Shown: piece by piece, positions 8,732 to 17,143 of the stretch
How the letters are laid out: each line of letters begins with the position of its first letter
How positions within the stretch are numbered: the stretch's first letter is position 1
Source: Streptomyces bambusae
Lineage (GTDB): Bacteria > Actinomycetota > Actinomycetes > Streptomycetales > Streptomycetaceae
Assembly (NCBI RefSeq): GCF_020532645.1
Contig: NZ_JAJAUZ010000020.1
Location: 1-64,000, forward strand
Direction of reading: 5' to 3'
Length of the DNA stretch: 64,000 nucleotides
The notes under the pieces: generated by a model
Told to the model about the DNA's origin: nothing
Database searches by the model: none
The model's input: the letters and a program-made list of their open reading frames with translations, nothing else
Program-made: the position numbers and the translations under genes

Positions 8732-11002
8732 CTACAGCGAGCCGTGGAAGGTGCGGTTGAGGACGTCGAGCTGCTGGTCGCGGGTGAGGCGAACGAAGTT
8801 CACCGCGTAGCCGCTGACGCGGATGGTGAGCTGCGGGTACTTCTCCGGGTGCGCCATGGCGTCCTTGAGGACGTCGCGGTTGAGGACGTTGACGTTCATG
8901 TGGAAGCCGTCGCCGGCCATGTAGCCGTCGAGGACGCCGGCGAGGTTGCGGATCCGCTCCTCGGGGGTGCGGCCGAGGCCGTCGGGGGTGACGGTGCTGG
9001 TCAGCGAGATGCCGTCCTCGGCGTCCTCGTACGGGAGCTTGGCGACGGACAGGGCCGAGGTGACGTAGCCGTGGGTGTCGCGGCCGTTCATCGGGTTGGC
9101 GCCCGGCGAGAACGGCTCGCCGGCGCGGCGGCCGTCGGGGGTGTTGCCGGTCTTCTTGCCGTAGACGACGTTGGAGGTGATCGTCAGGACGGACTGGGTG
9201 TGCTCGGCGTTGCGGTAGGCGGGGTGCCGGCGGACCTTCTTCATGAACTCCTCGACCAGCCGGACGGCGATGTCGTCGACCCGGTCGTCGTTGTTGCCGA
9301 AGGCCGGGTAGTCGCCGTCGACCGTGTAGTCGGTGGCGAGGCCGGTCTCGTCGCGGTGCACGGTGACGGTGGCGTGCTTGATGGCGGACAGCGAGTCGGC
9401 GGCCACCGACAGGCCGGCGATGCCGCAGGCCATGGTGCGGCGCACGTCGCGGTCGTGGAGGGCCATCTCGATGCGCTCGTACGCGTACTTGTCGTGCATG
9501 TAGTGGATGACGTTGAGCGCGTGGACGTACGTGCCCGCCAGCCATTCCATCTGGGCGTCGAACTTCTCCAATACCTCGTCGTAGTCGAGGACGTCGGCGG
9601 TGACGGCGCCGGTGGCGGGGCCCACCTGAGCGCCGGACTTCTCGTCCCGGCCGCCGTTGATCGCGTAGAGGAGGGTCTTGGCGAGGTTCACGCGGGCGCC
9701 GAAGTACTGCATCTGCCGGCCGACCGGCATCGCCGAGACGCAGCAGGCGATGGCCGTGTCGTCGCCGAACCGCGGGCGCATCAGCTCGTCGGATTCGTAC
9801 TGCACCGAGGAGGTGTCGATCGAGACGCGGGCGCAGAACTCCTTGAAGCCCTGCGGCAGCCGCGGGGACCAGAAGACGGTCATGTTCGGCTCGGGGGCCG
9901 GGCCGAGGTTGTAGAGGGTCTGGAGGTAGCGGAACGAGGTCCGGGTGACCAGCGGGCGGCCGTCTTCGCCCATGCCCGCGATGGACTCGGTGACCCAGGT
10001 CGGGTCGCCGGAGAAGAGTTCGTCGTACTCCGGGGTGCGCAGGAAGCGGACGATGCGGAGCTTGATGATGAAGTCGTCGACGAGCTCCTGGGCCTGCTCC
10101 TCGGTGAGGCGTCCGGCCTCGATGTCGCGCTGGAGGTAGACGTCGAGGAAGGTGGAGGTGCGGCCGAGCGACATGGCGGCGCCGTTCTGCTCCTTCACCG
10201 CGGCCAGGTAGGCGAAGTACAGCCACTGGATCGCCTCGCGGCCGGTGCCGGCCGGGCCGGAGATGTCGTACCCGTACGAGGCGGCCATGGTCTTGAGTTC
10301 GCCCAGGGCGCGCATCTGCTCGGCGAGTTCCTCGCGGAGCCGGATGGTCTCCTCCAGCGAGCGGGGCCCGGCCGGGAGGGCGTCGAGTCCGGCCCGCTCC
10401 TCCTTCTTGACTTCGATCAGGCGGTCGACGCCGTAGAGGGCCACCCGGCGGTAGTCGCCGATGATGCGGCCGCGGCCGTATGCGTCGGGCAGGCCGGTGA
10501 TGACGCCGGCCTTGCGGGCGGCCCTGATCTCGGGGGTGTAGGCGTCGAACACGCCGGCGTTGTGGGTCTTGCGGTACTCGGTGAAGACCTTCTCCAGCTC
10601 CGCCGAGACCGGGTAGCCGTAGGTCTCCAGGGCGCCGGCGACCATCCGCCACCCGCCGTACGGCATGATCGCCCGCTTGAGCGGGGCGTCGGTCTGGAGA
10701 CCGACGATCAGGTCCTTGTCGCGGTCGATCCAGCCGGGGGCGTGGGCGGTGATCGTCGAGGGGATGTCGTGGGCGATGTCGTAGACGCCCTTCGCGCGCT
10801 CCTCCGGGAACCTGTCCGTGATCGCCTTCCACACGGCGGTGGTGCGCTCGGTGGGACCGGCGAGGAAGGAGCCGTCGCCCTCGTACGGGGTGTAGTTCTG
10901 CTGGATGAAGTCGCGGACGTCGACGGCGTCGCGCCACAGGCCGCCCTTGAAGCCCGTCCAGGCCCCGTTGCTCGCCGTCGCCTCCGCAGGGGTGGCAGTC
11001 AT
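8732..11002 (-). CDS. pflB: Pyruvate formate-lyase (formate acetyltransferase)
   Basis: 756 residues, the normal length. It converts pyruvate and CoA to acetyl-CoA and formate by a glycyl-radical mechanism. The adjacent active-site cysteines are C420-C421 (IACCVSAM), and the radical glycine is G731 in RVSGYAV near the C-terminus. The ATG at 11002 has an AAGGAG ribosome site. PFL is an oxygen-sensitive fermentative enzyme, so an intact pflBA in a streptomycete-like genome points to a hypoxic lifestyle phase. A Rex-type operator lies about 180 bases upstream and a DosR-like box about 160 bases upstream. Confidence 0.96.
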   Translation of the reverse strand: MTATPAEATASNGAWTGFKGGLWRDAVDVRDFIQQNYTPYEGDGSFLAGPTERTTAVWKAITDRFPEERAKGVYDIAHDIPSTITAHAPGWIDRDKDLIVGLQTDAPLKRAIMPYGGWRMVAGALETYGYPVSAELEKVFTEYRKTHNAGVFDAYTPEIRAARKAGVITGLPDAYGRGRIIGDYRRVALYGVDRLIEVKKEERAGLDALPAGPRSLEETIRLREELAEQMRALGELKTMAASYGYDISGPAGTGREAIQWLYFAYLAAVKEQNGAAMSLGRTSTFLDVYLQRDIEAGRLTEEQAQELVDDFIIKLRIVRFLRTPEYDELFSGDPTWVTESIAGMGEDGRPLVTRTSFRYLQTLYNLGPAPEPNMTVFWSPRLPQGFKEFCARVSIDTSSVQYESDELMRPRFGDDTAIACCVSAMPVGRQMQYFGARVNLAKTLLYAINGGRDEKSGAQVGPATGAVTADVLDYDEVLEKFDAQMEWLAGTYVHALNVIHYMHDKYAYERIEMALHDRDVRRTMACGIAGLSVAADSLSAIKHATVTVHRDETGLATDYTVDGDYPAFGNNDDRVDDIAVRLVEEFMKKVRRHPAYRNAEHTQSVLTITSNVVYGKKTGNTPDGRRAGEPFSPGANPMNGRDTHGYVTSALSVAKLPYEDAEDGISLTSTVTPDGLGRTPEERIRNLAGVLDGYMAGDGFHMNVNVLNRDVLKDAMAHPEKYPQLTIRVSGYAVNFVRLTRDQQLDVLNRTFHGSL

Positions 11003-11156
11003 CGTCCGCTCCTTCTTCCGTCGCGTCATTGCCTGCTTCCATTCCACGCCCGTTGATCGATCATTTGGGGCCGCGATGGTCCCCGGTTGCGGACCGGAGG
11101 TCCCGGCCCGTTCCGGCCCGCAGTCGATGCACCCGCCTTGACCTGCACTTCCATCA

Positions 11157-11170
11157 GGGACCAAAGACCC
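11157..11170 (-). promoter_or_regulatory. DosR/OsdR-like box upstream of pflB
   Basis: GGGACCAAAGACCC matches 12 of 14 positions of the mycobacterial DosR core GGGACTWWAGTCCC. It lies about 155 bases before the pflB ATG and next to the Rex-like palindrome. Streptomyces OsdR is a DosR-type hypoxia regulator; binding here is an inference. Confidence 0.4.
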
Positions 11171-11177
11171 CTGTGCG

Positions 11178-11197
11178 CTTGTGAAAGCATTCACAAG
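11178..11197. promoter_or_regulatory. Rex-type operator upstream of pflBA
   Basis: CTTGTGAAAGCATTCACAAG is a perfect 8-bp inverted repeat with a 4-base spacer. It contains the Rex consensus TTGTGAA-N4-TTCACAA. Rex represses respiratory and fermentative genes when the NADH/NAD+ ratio is low. The same bases also fit a loose CRP palindrome (TGTGA-N6-TCACA), but the S. coelicolor Crp pattern GTG-N6-GNCAC is not met. Confidence 0.75.
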
Positions 11198-11217
11198 AAT
11201 TTCGTCGCCACCACGCA

Positions 11218-11253
11218 TTCCGGGGGCGACGGCCGCAGCCGTCGCCCCCGGAA
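11218..11253. terminator. Strong hairpin after the second narK
   Basis: A perfect 16-bp stem (11218-11233 with 11238-11253) and a CGCA loop lie 25 bases past the narK stop. It separates narK transcription from the pflBA promoter region. Confidence 0.8.
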
Positions 11254-11277
11254 AGAACAGTTCCGTCCCCGGGCGGG

Positions 11278-12699
11278 CTAGCTCGGCGCCTCGGCACCCT
11301 TGCGGGCGTAGAACCACCAGGCCACGACCACGCAGCTCGCGTAGAAGCCCACGAAGCCCCACATCGCACTGGTCACCGCGAAGTTCGCGAACATCGCCGG
11401 GATGAAGAAGAACCCGTACGCGGCGATCGCGGCGGTGAAACCGGTGACCGCGCCCGACTCCATCTCCGCCTGCTTGAGGGCGGCCGCGTACTCCGGGGTG
11501 CCCTCGGTGAGGCCCTTCAGGTGCTGCCCGCGGAAGATCACCGGGATCTGCCGGAAGGTCGAGCCGTTGCCGATGCCCGAGAAGAAGAAGGCGGCCAGGA
11601 AGCAGAGGAAGAAGCCGGTGAAGTCGCCCTCCGAGGAGCCCTGCGGCAGGAAGGTGATGACGCCGATGATCGAGCCCGCCATGCCGACGAAGGACAGGAT
11701 CGTCACCCGGGCGCCGCCCAGCCTGTCGGCGATCCAGCCGCCCGCCCAGCGCGCCAGCGCACCCAGCGCCGGGCCCATCCAGGCGTAGGTGGCCACGGAG
11801 TACGCCGGGAAGGTGGTCTTGATCAGCAGCGGCAGGGCCGCGGCGAAGCCGATGAAGGAGCCGAAGGTGCCGACGTAGAGCCAGGTCATCAGCCAGTTGT
11901 GCTTGCGCTTGAAGATGATCTTCTGCCGGCTGAACGGGGTGGACGCCACCTTCAGGTCGTTCTGCCCGAACCAGGCCACCAGCGCCAGGACCACCAGCAC
12001 GGGCACCCACACGAACGCCGCGTTCTGCAGGTAGATCTCCGAGCCGTCGGCCTTCTTCTGGCCCGCGCCGAGCGCCAGCACGGAGGTGGTGATGAGGATC
12101 GGGGTCAGCAGCTGGACCACGGAGACGCCGAGGTTCCCGAGGCCTCCGTTGATGCCGGTCGCGTTGCCCTTCTCCTGCTTCGGGTAGAAGAAGCCGATGT
12201 TCGCGAGCGACGAGGAGAAGTTCGCGCCGCCTATGCCGCAGAGGGCGGCGATGGCGACCAGGACGGTGTACGGGGTGTCAGGGTCCTGGACGGCGAAGCC
12301 CAGCCAGATCAGCGGCACCACCAGCACCAGCGTGGACAGTGCCGTGAAGCGGCGCTGGCCGATCCGCGGGCCGAGGAACGTGTAGAAGATCCGGGCGGTG
12401 CCGCCGGTGAGCCCGGGCACCGCGGTCAGCCAGAACAGCTGGGACTGGCTGAAGCCGAAGCCGACGTCCTTGAGGCTGGTGGCCGTGATGCTCCAGACCT
12501 GCCAGACCACGAAGGCCACGAGCAGGGCCGGGACCGCGATCCACAGGTTCCGGGTGGCGACCTTCCTGCCCGTGGTCCGCCAGAACACCGGGTCCTCGGG
12601 GGTCCAGTCGGTGATCGTACGGCCGGGGCGGTACTGCCCGGGATCGGCTGACGGGGAGCGGGTTTCCGTGGCGGCCACGGCCGTCGGGGCGGAACTCAT
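11278..12699 (-). CDS. narK: NarK-type nitrate/nitrite transporter (second copy)
   Basis: 473 residues, closely related to the copy at 1269-2699. It shares the porter signature GIGGANFSSSLANIGFFYPKQEKGNATGINGGLGNLGVS, the internal segment KRKHNWLMTWLYVGTFGSFIGFAA, and the same C-terminal WWFYARKGAEAPS ending. Expected role is nitrate uptake or nitrite/nitrate exchange. The ATG at 12699 has an AAGGAAC ribosome site. It has its own terminator and a separate upstream region, so it is probably a one-gene unit. The two copies flank the molybdoenzyme and pfl genes, which suggests an ancient local duplication. Confidence 0.93.
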   Translation of the reverse strand: MSSAPTAVAATETRSPSADPGQYRPGRTITDWTPEDPVFWRTTGRKVATRNLWIAVPALLVAFVVWQVWSITATSLKDVGFGFSQSQLFWLTAVPGLTGGTARIFYTFLGPRIGQRRFTALSTLVLVVPLIWLGFAVQDPDTPYTVLVAIAALCGIGGANFSSSLANIGFFYPKQEKGNATGINGGLGNLGVSVVQLLTPILITTSVLALGAGQKKADGSEIYLQNAAFVWVPVLVVLALVAWFGQNDLKVASTPFSRQKIIFKRKHNWLMTWLYVGTFGSFIGFAAALPLLIKTTFPAYSVATYAWMGPALGALARWAGGWIADRLGGARVTILSFVGMAGSIIGVITFLPQGSSEGDFTGFFLCFLAAFFFSGIGNGSTFRQIPVIFRGQHLKGLTEGTPEYAAALKQAEMESGAVTGFTAAIAAYGFFFIPAMFANFAVTSAMWGFVGFYASCVVVAWWFYARKGAEAPS

Positions 12700-12830
12700 G
12701 GCAGGTTCCTTCTGCAGAGGTGCCGAGCCCACGGGCAGAGGGTTGCCGCCGCCTGCCGCGAGCTGTCCTGACCCCTCCAGTCTTCGCGGCGCGCCCCGCC
12801 CGCAGCAGGGGCGAAGGCACCGAACCGCCC

Positions 12831-12843
12831 GGGACCAAGTCCC
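12831..12843. promoter_or_regulatory. GGGAC/GTCCC palindrome upstream of the second narK
   Basis: GGGACCAAGTCCC is a 5-3-5 inverted repeat about 130 bases before the narK ATG. It begins with the same GGGACCAA as the box before pflB. The spacer is one base shorter than in DosR sites, so identity is tentative. Confidence 0.35.
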
Positions 12844-12942
12844 GTACGCAGCGGTGCATTGGTACCCGAAGAGCCCTTGCCGGGGTCCGGCCCGGGCACC
12901 CCCCGGGCTGCTGAACCCGGCCGCGCGTGCTGTGCTGGACGG

Positions 12943-14103
12943 ATGGCGTACCAATTGATGACCGCCCGCAGCCGGGACGAGGCGCACCGGGCGGCGACCC
13001 CGCTGGAGCTGTTCTTCGACCTGTGCTTCGTGGTGGCCGTGGCGCAGGCGGGCAAGCAGCTCGTGCACGCGCTCGCCGAGGACCACGTCGGCGACGGGAT
13101 CACCGGGTACCTGTTCGTCTTCTTCGGCGTGTGGTGGGCGTGGATGAACTTCACCTGGTTCGCCTCCGCCTACGACACGGACGACGTGCCGTACCGGGTG
13201 GCGACGCTGGTGCAGATCTCCGGCGTGCTGGTCTACGCGGCCGGCATCCCGCGGGCGTTCAACGACAACGACTGGACCGTCGCGGTCATCGGGTACGTCA
13301 TCATGCGCCTGGCCCTGACCGTGCAGTGGCTGCGGGCGGCCGCCGGGGAGACCGGGCCGGGCCGGCGCTGCGCCCTCACGTACGCGGTCGGTGTGATGAT
13401 CTGCCAGGTGGGCTGGGTGGCGCTGCTGGCCGCGCCCGAGGGATCCCGCCGCTGGCTGTTCCTGGTGCTGGTGGTGGCCGAGCTGAGCGTGCCGGTGGTG
13501 GCCGAGCGTTCGCACCAGACGCCGTGGCACGCCCACCACATCGCGGAGCGGTACGGCCTGTTCACCATCATCGTGCTGGGCGAGACGATCGCGGCGGCGA
13601 CGGTGGCCGTGCAGTCGGCGCTCGACGAGCACGAGGCGCTGTCCGAGCTGCTGCCGATCGCGGCGGGCGGCCTGCTGCTGGTGTTCGCCGCCTGGTGGAT
13701 CTACTTCGCGGTGCCCGTGCACGAGCGGCTGACGTCCAACCGCGAGTCCATCCCCTGGGGTTACGGGCACTTCGTGATCCTGGGCGCGGCGGCGGCGATC
13801 GGCGCGGGCATCGAGGTCGCGGTGGAGCACGCGGTGGGCAAGGCGCACGTCTCGACGGTGGCGGCGAACGCGGCGGTGACCGTGCCGATGGGCCTGTTCC
13901 TGCTGACGGTGTGGCTGCTGCACTCGCGCCACTTCAAGCAGGGCCCTGCACAGCAGGCGGTGCTGCCGGTGTGCGCGGCAGCAGTGCTGCTGTGCACGTT
14001 CACGGGTACGTACGCAGTGCTGTGGGCGGGTCTGGTGGCCGCGGCCGCCGTCGCGGTGGGCGTACTGCTGGTCGAGCACCGGACCGGGCAGCCCGCCGTC
14101 TGA
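12943..14103 (+). CDS. Low temperature requirement A (LtrA) family membrane protein
   Basis: 386 residues with about ten membrane helices. The N-terminal signature TPLELFFDLCFVVAVAQ and later HHIAERYGLFTIIVLGETI are diagnostic of the LtrA family. The biochemical function of the family is not established. The ATG at 12943 is chosen; ATG 12958 is an alternative. It is transcribed away from narK and followed by a strong hairpin. Confidence 0.85.
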   Translation: MAYQLMTARSRDEAHRAATPLELFFDLCFVVAVAQAGKQLVHALAEDHVGDGITGYLFVFFGVWWAWMNFTWFASAYDTDDVPYRVATLVQISGVLVYAAGIPRAFNDNDWTVAVIGYVIMRLALTVQWLRAAAGETGPGRRCALTYAVGVMICQVGWVALLAAPEGSRRWLFLVLVVAELSVPVVAERSHQTPWHAHHIAERYGLFTIIVLGETIAAATVAVQSALDEHEALSELLPIAAGGLLLVFAAWWIYFAVPVHERLTSNRESIPWGYGHFVILGAAAAIGAGIEVAVEHAVGKAHVSTVAANAAVTVPMGLFLLTVWLLHSRHFKQGPAQQAVLPVCAAAVLLCTFTGTYAVLWAGLVAAAAVAVGVLLVEHRTGQPAV

Positions 14104-14156
14104 GCGGACGTCAACGCCAAACCGCCCGCGCCTCACTCGTTGGCGGGAATCTCGGC

Positions 14157-14186
14157 CCGTGGGGCCCGCTGCGGCGGGCCCCACGG
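14157..14186. terminator. Hairpin after the LtrA-family gene
   Basis: A perfect 13-bp stem (14157-14169 with 14174-14186) and a TGCG loop lie about 55 bases past the stop codon and before the P450 gene. Confidence 0.7.
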
Positions 14187-14233
14187 CGTTCTGGAGCTGA
14201 GGATGACGCCCGGCAACAGGAAGAGGTGCGGCC

Positions 14234-15652
14234 ATGACCATCCCGGCGCAGGGCCCGGCCCGCGGCCCCGACGGCCCCCATCCGGACCAGGACCCCGGCC
14301 ACCGGCCGGCGGAAGGTTCCGGCACCGCGGACGGCGGACCGGCCACCGCCCCGCCCGCCCCGGACCAGGCCGCCCCGGACCCGGCCTCGGCCGCCCCCGC
14401 CCCGGCACGGCCCGCCGGGAAGCCCGGCGCCGTCCTCCCCGACCTCGCCGACCCCGCCTTCTGGCAGGCGCCGCCCGAGCACCGGCTGGCCGCGTTCGCC
14501 CGGCTGCGGGCCCTCGACACCCCGGTGTACGTGGCCGAGGGGCGGGGCCGCGGCCACTGGGCCCTGGTCCGGCACGCCGACGTCCAGGAGGCCAGCCGGC
14601 TGCCGAAGGTGTTCGCCAGCGCCCCCGGGGTCACCACGCCCGAGCCGGCCCGCTGGGTGCGCGCCCTGTTCGGGGACTCGATGGTGAACCTGGACGGCCC
14701 GGACCACGCCCGGCTGCGCAAGGTCGTGCAGCGGGCGTTCACCCCGCGGCTGCTCGCCGAGGCGGAACGGGACATCGACGCGGTGGCCGCCCGGATCGTC
14801 GACGACATGCTGGCCGAGCGGCCGGACGAGTTCGTCGCCGCGGTCTCCTCCCGGCTGCCGCTGGAGGTCATCTGCAACATGATGGGCATCCCCGAGGAGT
14901 TCCGCCCGGAGATCGCCGACCGGGTCAACCATGCTTCCGAGAACATCGGCGTGGAGCGCGGCCTGGCGGCCCGGCTGCGGATGCCCGGCCGGGGCCTGCG
15001 CGCACTGGCCCGGATGCAGCGGATGGTCGCCGGCATCGGCCGGGAGCGCCGCCGGAACCCCGCCGACGACCTGATCTCGGCGCTGGTCTGCGCGAACGTG
15101 GACGGGCAGGCGCTCGGCGCCCGGCAGCTGGGCGCGTTCTTCTCGCTGCTGATGGTCGCCGGGGTGGAGACCACCCGCAACGCCATCACCCACGGCCTGG
15201 CGCTGCTCACCGACCACCCCGACCAGCGCGACCTGCTGGTCTCCGACTTCGACGGGTACGCGGACGGTGCGGTGGACGAGATGATCCGGCACTCGACGCC
15301 GATCATCCAGTTCCGCCGGACGGTGGCCGCCGAGCACAGCCTCGGCGGGCGGACGTTCCGGCCGGGCGAGAAGGTGGTCCTCTACTACGCCTCCGCCAAC
15401 CGGGACGAGGCGGTGTTCGGGCCCGACCCGGACGCCTTCGACATCACCCGCAGCCCCAACCCGCACCTGGGGTTCGGCGGTGGCGGCCCGCACTACTGCC
15501 TGGGCGCGCACCTCGCCCGGCAGGAGATGAAGGCCCTGTTCCGGGAGCTGCTGACCCGCCCCCGGGACCTGCGCGCCACCGGGCTGCCGGACCTCGCGGG
15601 CTCCAACTTCGACAACCGGGTCCGCTCGCTGAAGTTCACCTTCACCGACTGA
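14234..15652 (+). CDS. Cytochrome P450
   Basis: 472 residues, longer than most bacterial P450s (about 400) because of a Pro/Ala/Gly-rich N-terminal extension of roughly 65 residues. The core is intact: I-helix AGVETTRN, K-helix ExxR in DEMIRHSTP, and the heme loop FGGGGPHYCLGAHLAR with ligand C422. The ending SNFDNRVRSLKFTF recalls the CYP124/CYP125-like group, but the substrate cannot be told. No ferredoxin or reductase gene is adjacent, so it relies on redox partners elsewhere. Confidence 0.93.
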   Translation: MTIPAQGPARGPDGPHPDQDPGHRPAEGSGTADGGPATAPPAPDQAAPDPASAAPAPARPAGKPGAVLPDLADPAFWQAPPEHRLAAFARLRALDTPVYVAEGRGRGHWALVRHADVQEASRLPKVFASAPGVTTPEPARWVRALFGDSMVNLDGPDHARLRKVVQRAFTPRLLAEAERDIDAVAARIVDDMLAERPDEFVAAVSSRLPLEVICNMMGIPEEFRPEIADRVNHASENIGVERGLAARLRMPGRGLRALARMQRMVAGIGRERRRNPADDLISALVCANVDGQALGARQLGAFFSLLMVAGVETTRNAITHGLALLTDHPDQRDLLVSDFDGYADGAVDEMIRHSTPIIQFRRTVAAEHSLGGRTFRPGEKVVLYYASANRDEAVFGPDPDAFDITRSPNPHLGFGGGGPHYCLGAHLARQEMKALFRELLTRPRDLRATGLPDLAGSNFDNRVRSLKFTFTD

Positions 15653-15705
15653 GGCACGCCGGCCGGGGGCGGGAGCGCGGTTCTCCCCGAACCGGTGTCA
15701 CACGA

Positions 15706-15746
15706 CCGGCCGCCGCCGGGCAGGCTGGGAGCCCGGCGGCGGCCGG
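15706..15746. terminator. Bidirectional hairpin between P450 and the DUF5949-like gene
   Basis: A perfect 16-bp stem (15706-15721 with 15731-15746) with a 9-base loop lies between two convergent genes. Confidence 0.75.
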
Positions 15747-15782
15747 CGGCCGCGGTGCGGCGCACGGGCCGCACGTCTGCTG

Positions 15783-16283
15783 CTACTTGCGCAGCTTGGT
15801 GACCGGCAGCACGATGTGCGCGCTGCTGGTCAGGTTGGCCTCGTTGCCCGCGAAGGCCTGGAGCATGTCCGCGGTGACCGGGCGGCCCGGCACCGCCTCC
15901 GGCCACGGGCGGGTGGCGAACAGGAAGTAGACCTGACCCGACTCGTCGGCCGCCGAGATCCACTCCGGCGGGGCGCTGCACTTGGCGTTCAGCCCCGGCA
16001 TCGTGAGGGCCGCCTGCTCGCCCTCGACGAGCACGGTGATGGGGAAGTTGGGGCTGTTGGTGCCGTCGAGGACCTCGTCGCCGATGGGCAGCTTGATCTC
16101 TTCGAGCAGCTCGCGGGCCGCCGCCTCGGCGGCGGCGGGGCCGCCCTCGCCGTCGCCGAGGGTGTAGGCGAGCAGGTACGGGACGTCGTGGCCTTCGTCG
16201 GGGTCGCCGATCCACGCGAGGACGGAAAGGGTGCCCAGCCGGGCGGCGCGGGTCGCGGCGGATTCGGTGTGAGTCGAAGTCAT
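15783..16283 (-). CDS. DUF5949-like protein of unknown function
   Basis: 166 residues, soluble, with no signal peptide. It contains LGTLSVLAWIGDPDEGHDVPYLLAYTLGDGEGG near the start and VYFLFATRPWPEAVPG later, and ends SAHIVLPVTKLRK. I recall this pattern from small streptomycete proteins labelled DUF5949; the label is from memory and uncertain. Flanking genes are convergent on one side and same-strand on the other, giving no functional hint. Confidence 0.75.
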   Translation of the reverse strand: MTSTHTESAATRAARLGTLSVLAWIGDPDEGHDVPYLLAYTLGDGEGGPAAAEAAARELLEEIKLPIGDEVLDGTNSPNFPITVLVEGEQAALTMPGLNAKCSAPPEWISAADESGQVYFLFATRPWPEAVPGRPVTADMLQAFAGNEANLTSSAHIVLPVTKLRK

Positions 16284-16359
16284 GCGCGCACCCTAGTGCT
16301 CTTTCCCCGCCGGATTTCCCGGCCGTTCACCTGGTCGGGCTACGGCAATCCGGATCTCC

Positions 16360-16974
16360 CTAGACGTGCCAGTGACCCTCGCCGGAATTCGGCAGGATGT
16401 TCGCGTCCTTGTATTGCAGGCGCACAATGCGAACGTTCTCCGGAATTTCGAACACGACCCACCCTTCGGCCCGGTCGCCGACCTCCAGCGGTTCGAATAC
16501 GAGGGGCGCTCCGGTGGTCAGCTTCCCGGTCCGTACGGCCGGGTGCTCGCGCCCGTCGGCGTCGACCGCCCACACCCGGCCGAGCGCCCCGTACGAGGCG
16601 CCGCCGACGTTGACGAACGACATGTCGGCGCCCACCCAGCGGGTGCCCTTGGCGGGGGTGAAGGCCTTCTCGGCGCTGACGGCCGGGTCGACGTAGGCGT
16701 CCACGACGGCCTGGAGGTGCTGCCCGACCTTGCGTCCGCGCAGGTGGACGGGCTCCCCGAGGCGGGCCTCGCGGGCCTTCGGCCCGGTCTGCGGCGCGTC
16801 GGCGGCCCGGTCGTCCTGCGCGCCGGGCGCCGCGGGGGCGGGCGCCGCGGCCGGTCCGGCCGGTGCACTCCCGGGGCTGCCCGCGCAGCCGGCCGCGCCC
16901 AGCAGGAGCAGCGGGACGAGGGTCAGGGAAAGGGGGGCGGAATGACGCATGAGGGGGCGCGTGGCGGGTCGCAT
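16360..16974 (-). CDS. Secreted lipoprotein, DUF4352-like
   Basis: 204 residues. The signal peptide ends in a lipobox (LLGAAGC, Cys30), so the protein should be lipid-anchored on the outer face of the membrane. A Pro/Ala linker follows. The rest (KAFTPAKGTRWVGADMSFVNVGG, then EGWVVFEIPENVRIVRLQYKD) has the beta-sandwich pattern of DUF4352-type proteins. An in-frame ATG eight codons downstream (PLMRHSAP) would also leave a complete signal peptide. Confidence 0.8.
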   Translation of the reverse strand: MRPATRPLMRHSAPLSLTLVPLLLLGAAGCAGSPGSAPAGPAAAPAPAAPGAQDDRAADAPQTGPKAREARLGEPVHLRGRKVGQHLQAVVDAYVDPAVSAEKAFTPAKGTRWVGADMSFVNVGGASYGALGRVWAVDADGREHPAVRTGKLTTGAPLVFEPLEVGDRAEGWVVFEIPENVRIVRLQYKDANILPNSGEGHWHV

Positions 16975-17143
16975 GGCAGTTCCCTTCGGGGCGAGGTGCG
17001 GACATCCTCACGCGCCCGGCCGGGCAAATGCATCCAACGACACGGATGACGGCGAGTGAGTTCGGGGTGCGTGATCAGCACAATTCGTTGCGACGGTTTT
17101 CACCGTCGCACCTCCCCCGCACCACACCCCCACCGGAGAAATC

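Noticed and set aside
11054..11063. TGATCGATCA palindrome upstream of pflB as an FNR box
   Set aside because: The FNR consensus TTGAT-N4-ATCAA needs a four-base spacer; here it is two.
11278..15306. A 1342-codon frame running from narK through the LtrA and P450 genes
   Set aside because: Only the 11278-12699 part is coding on this strand; the rest is antisense to two clear plus-strand genes.
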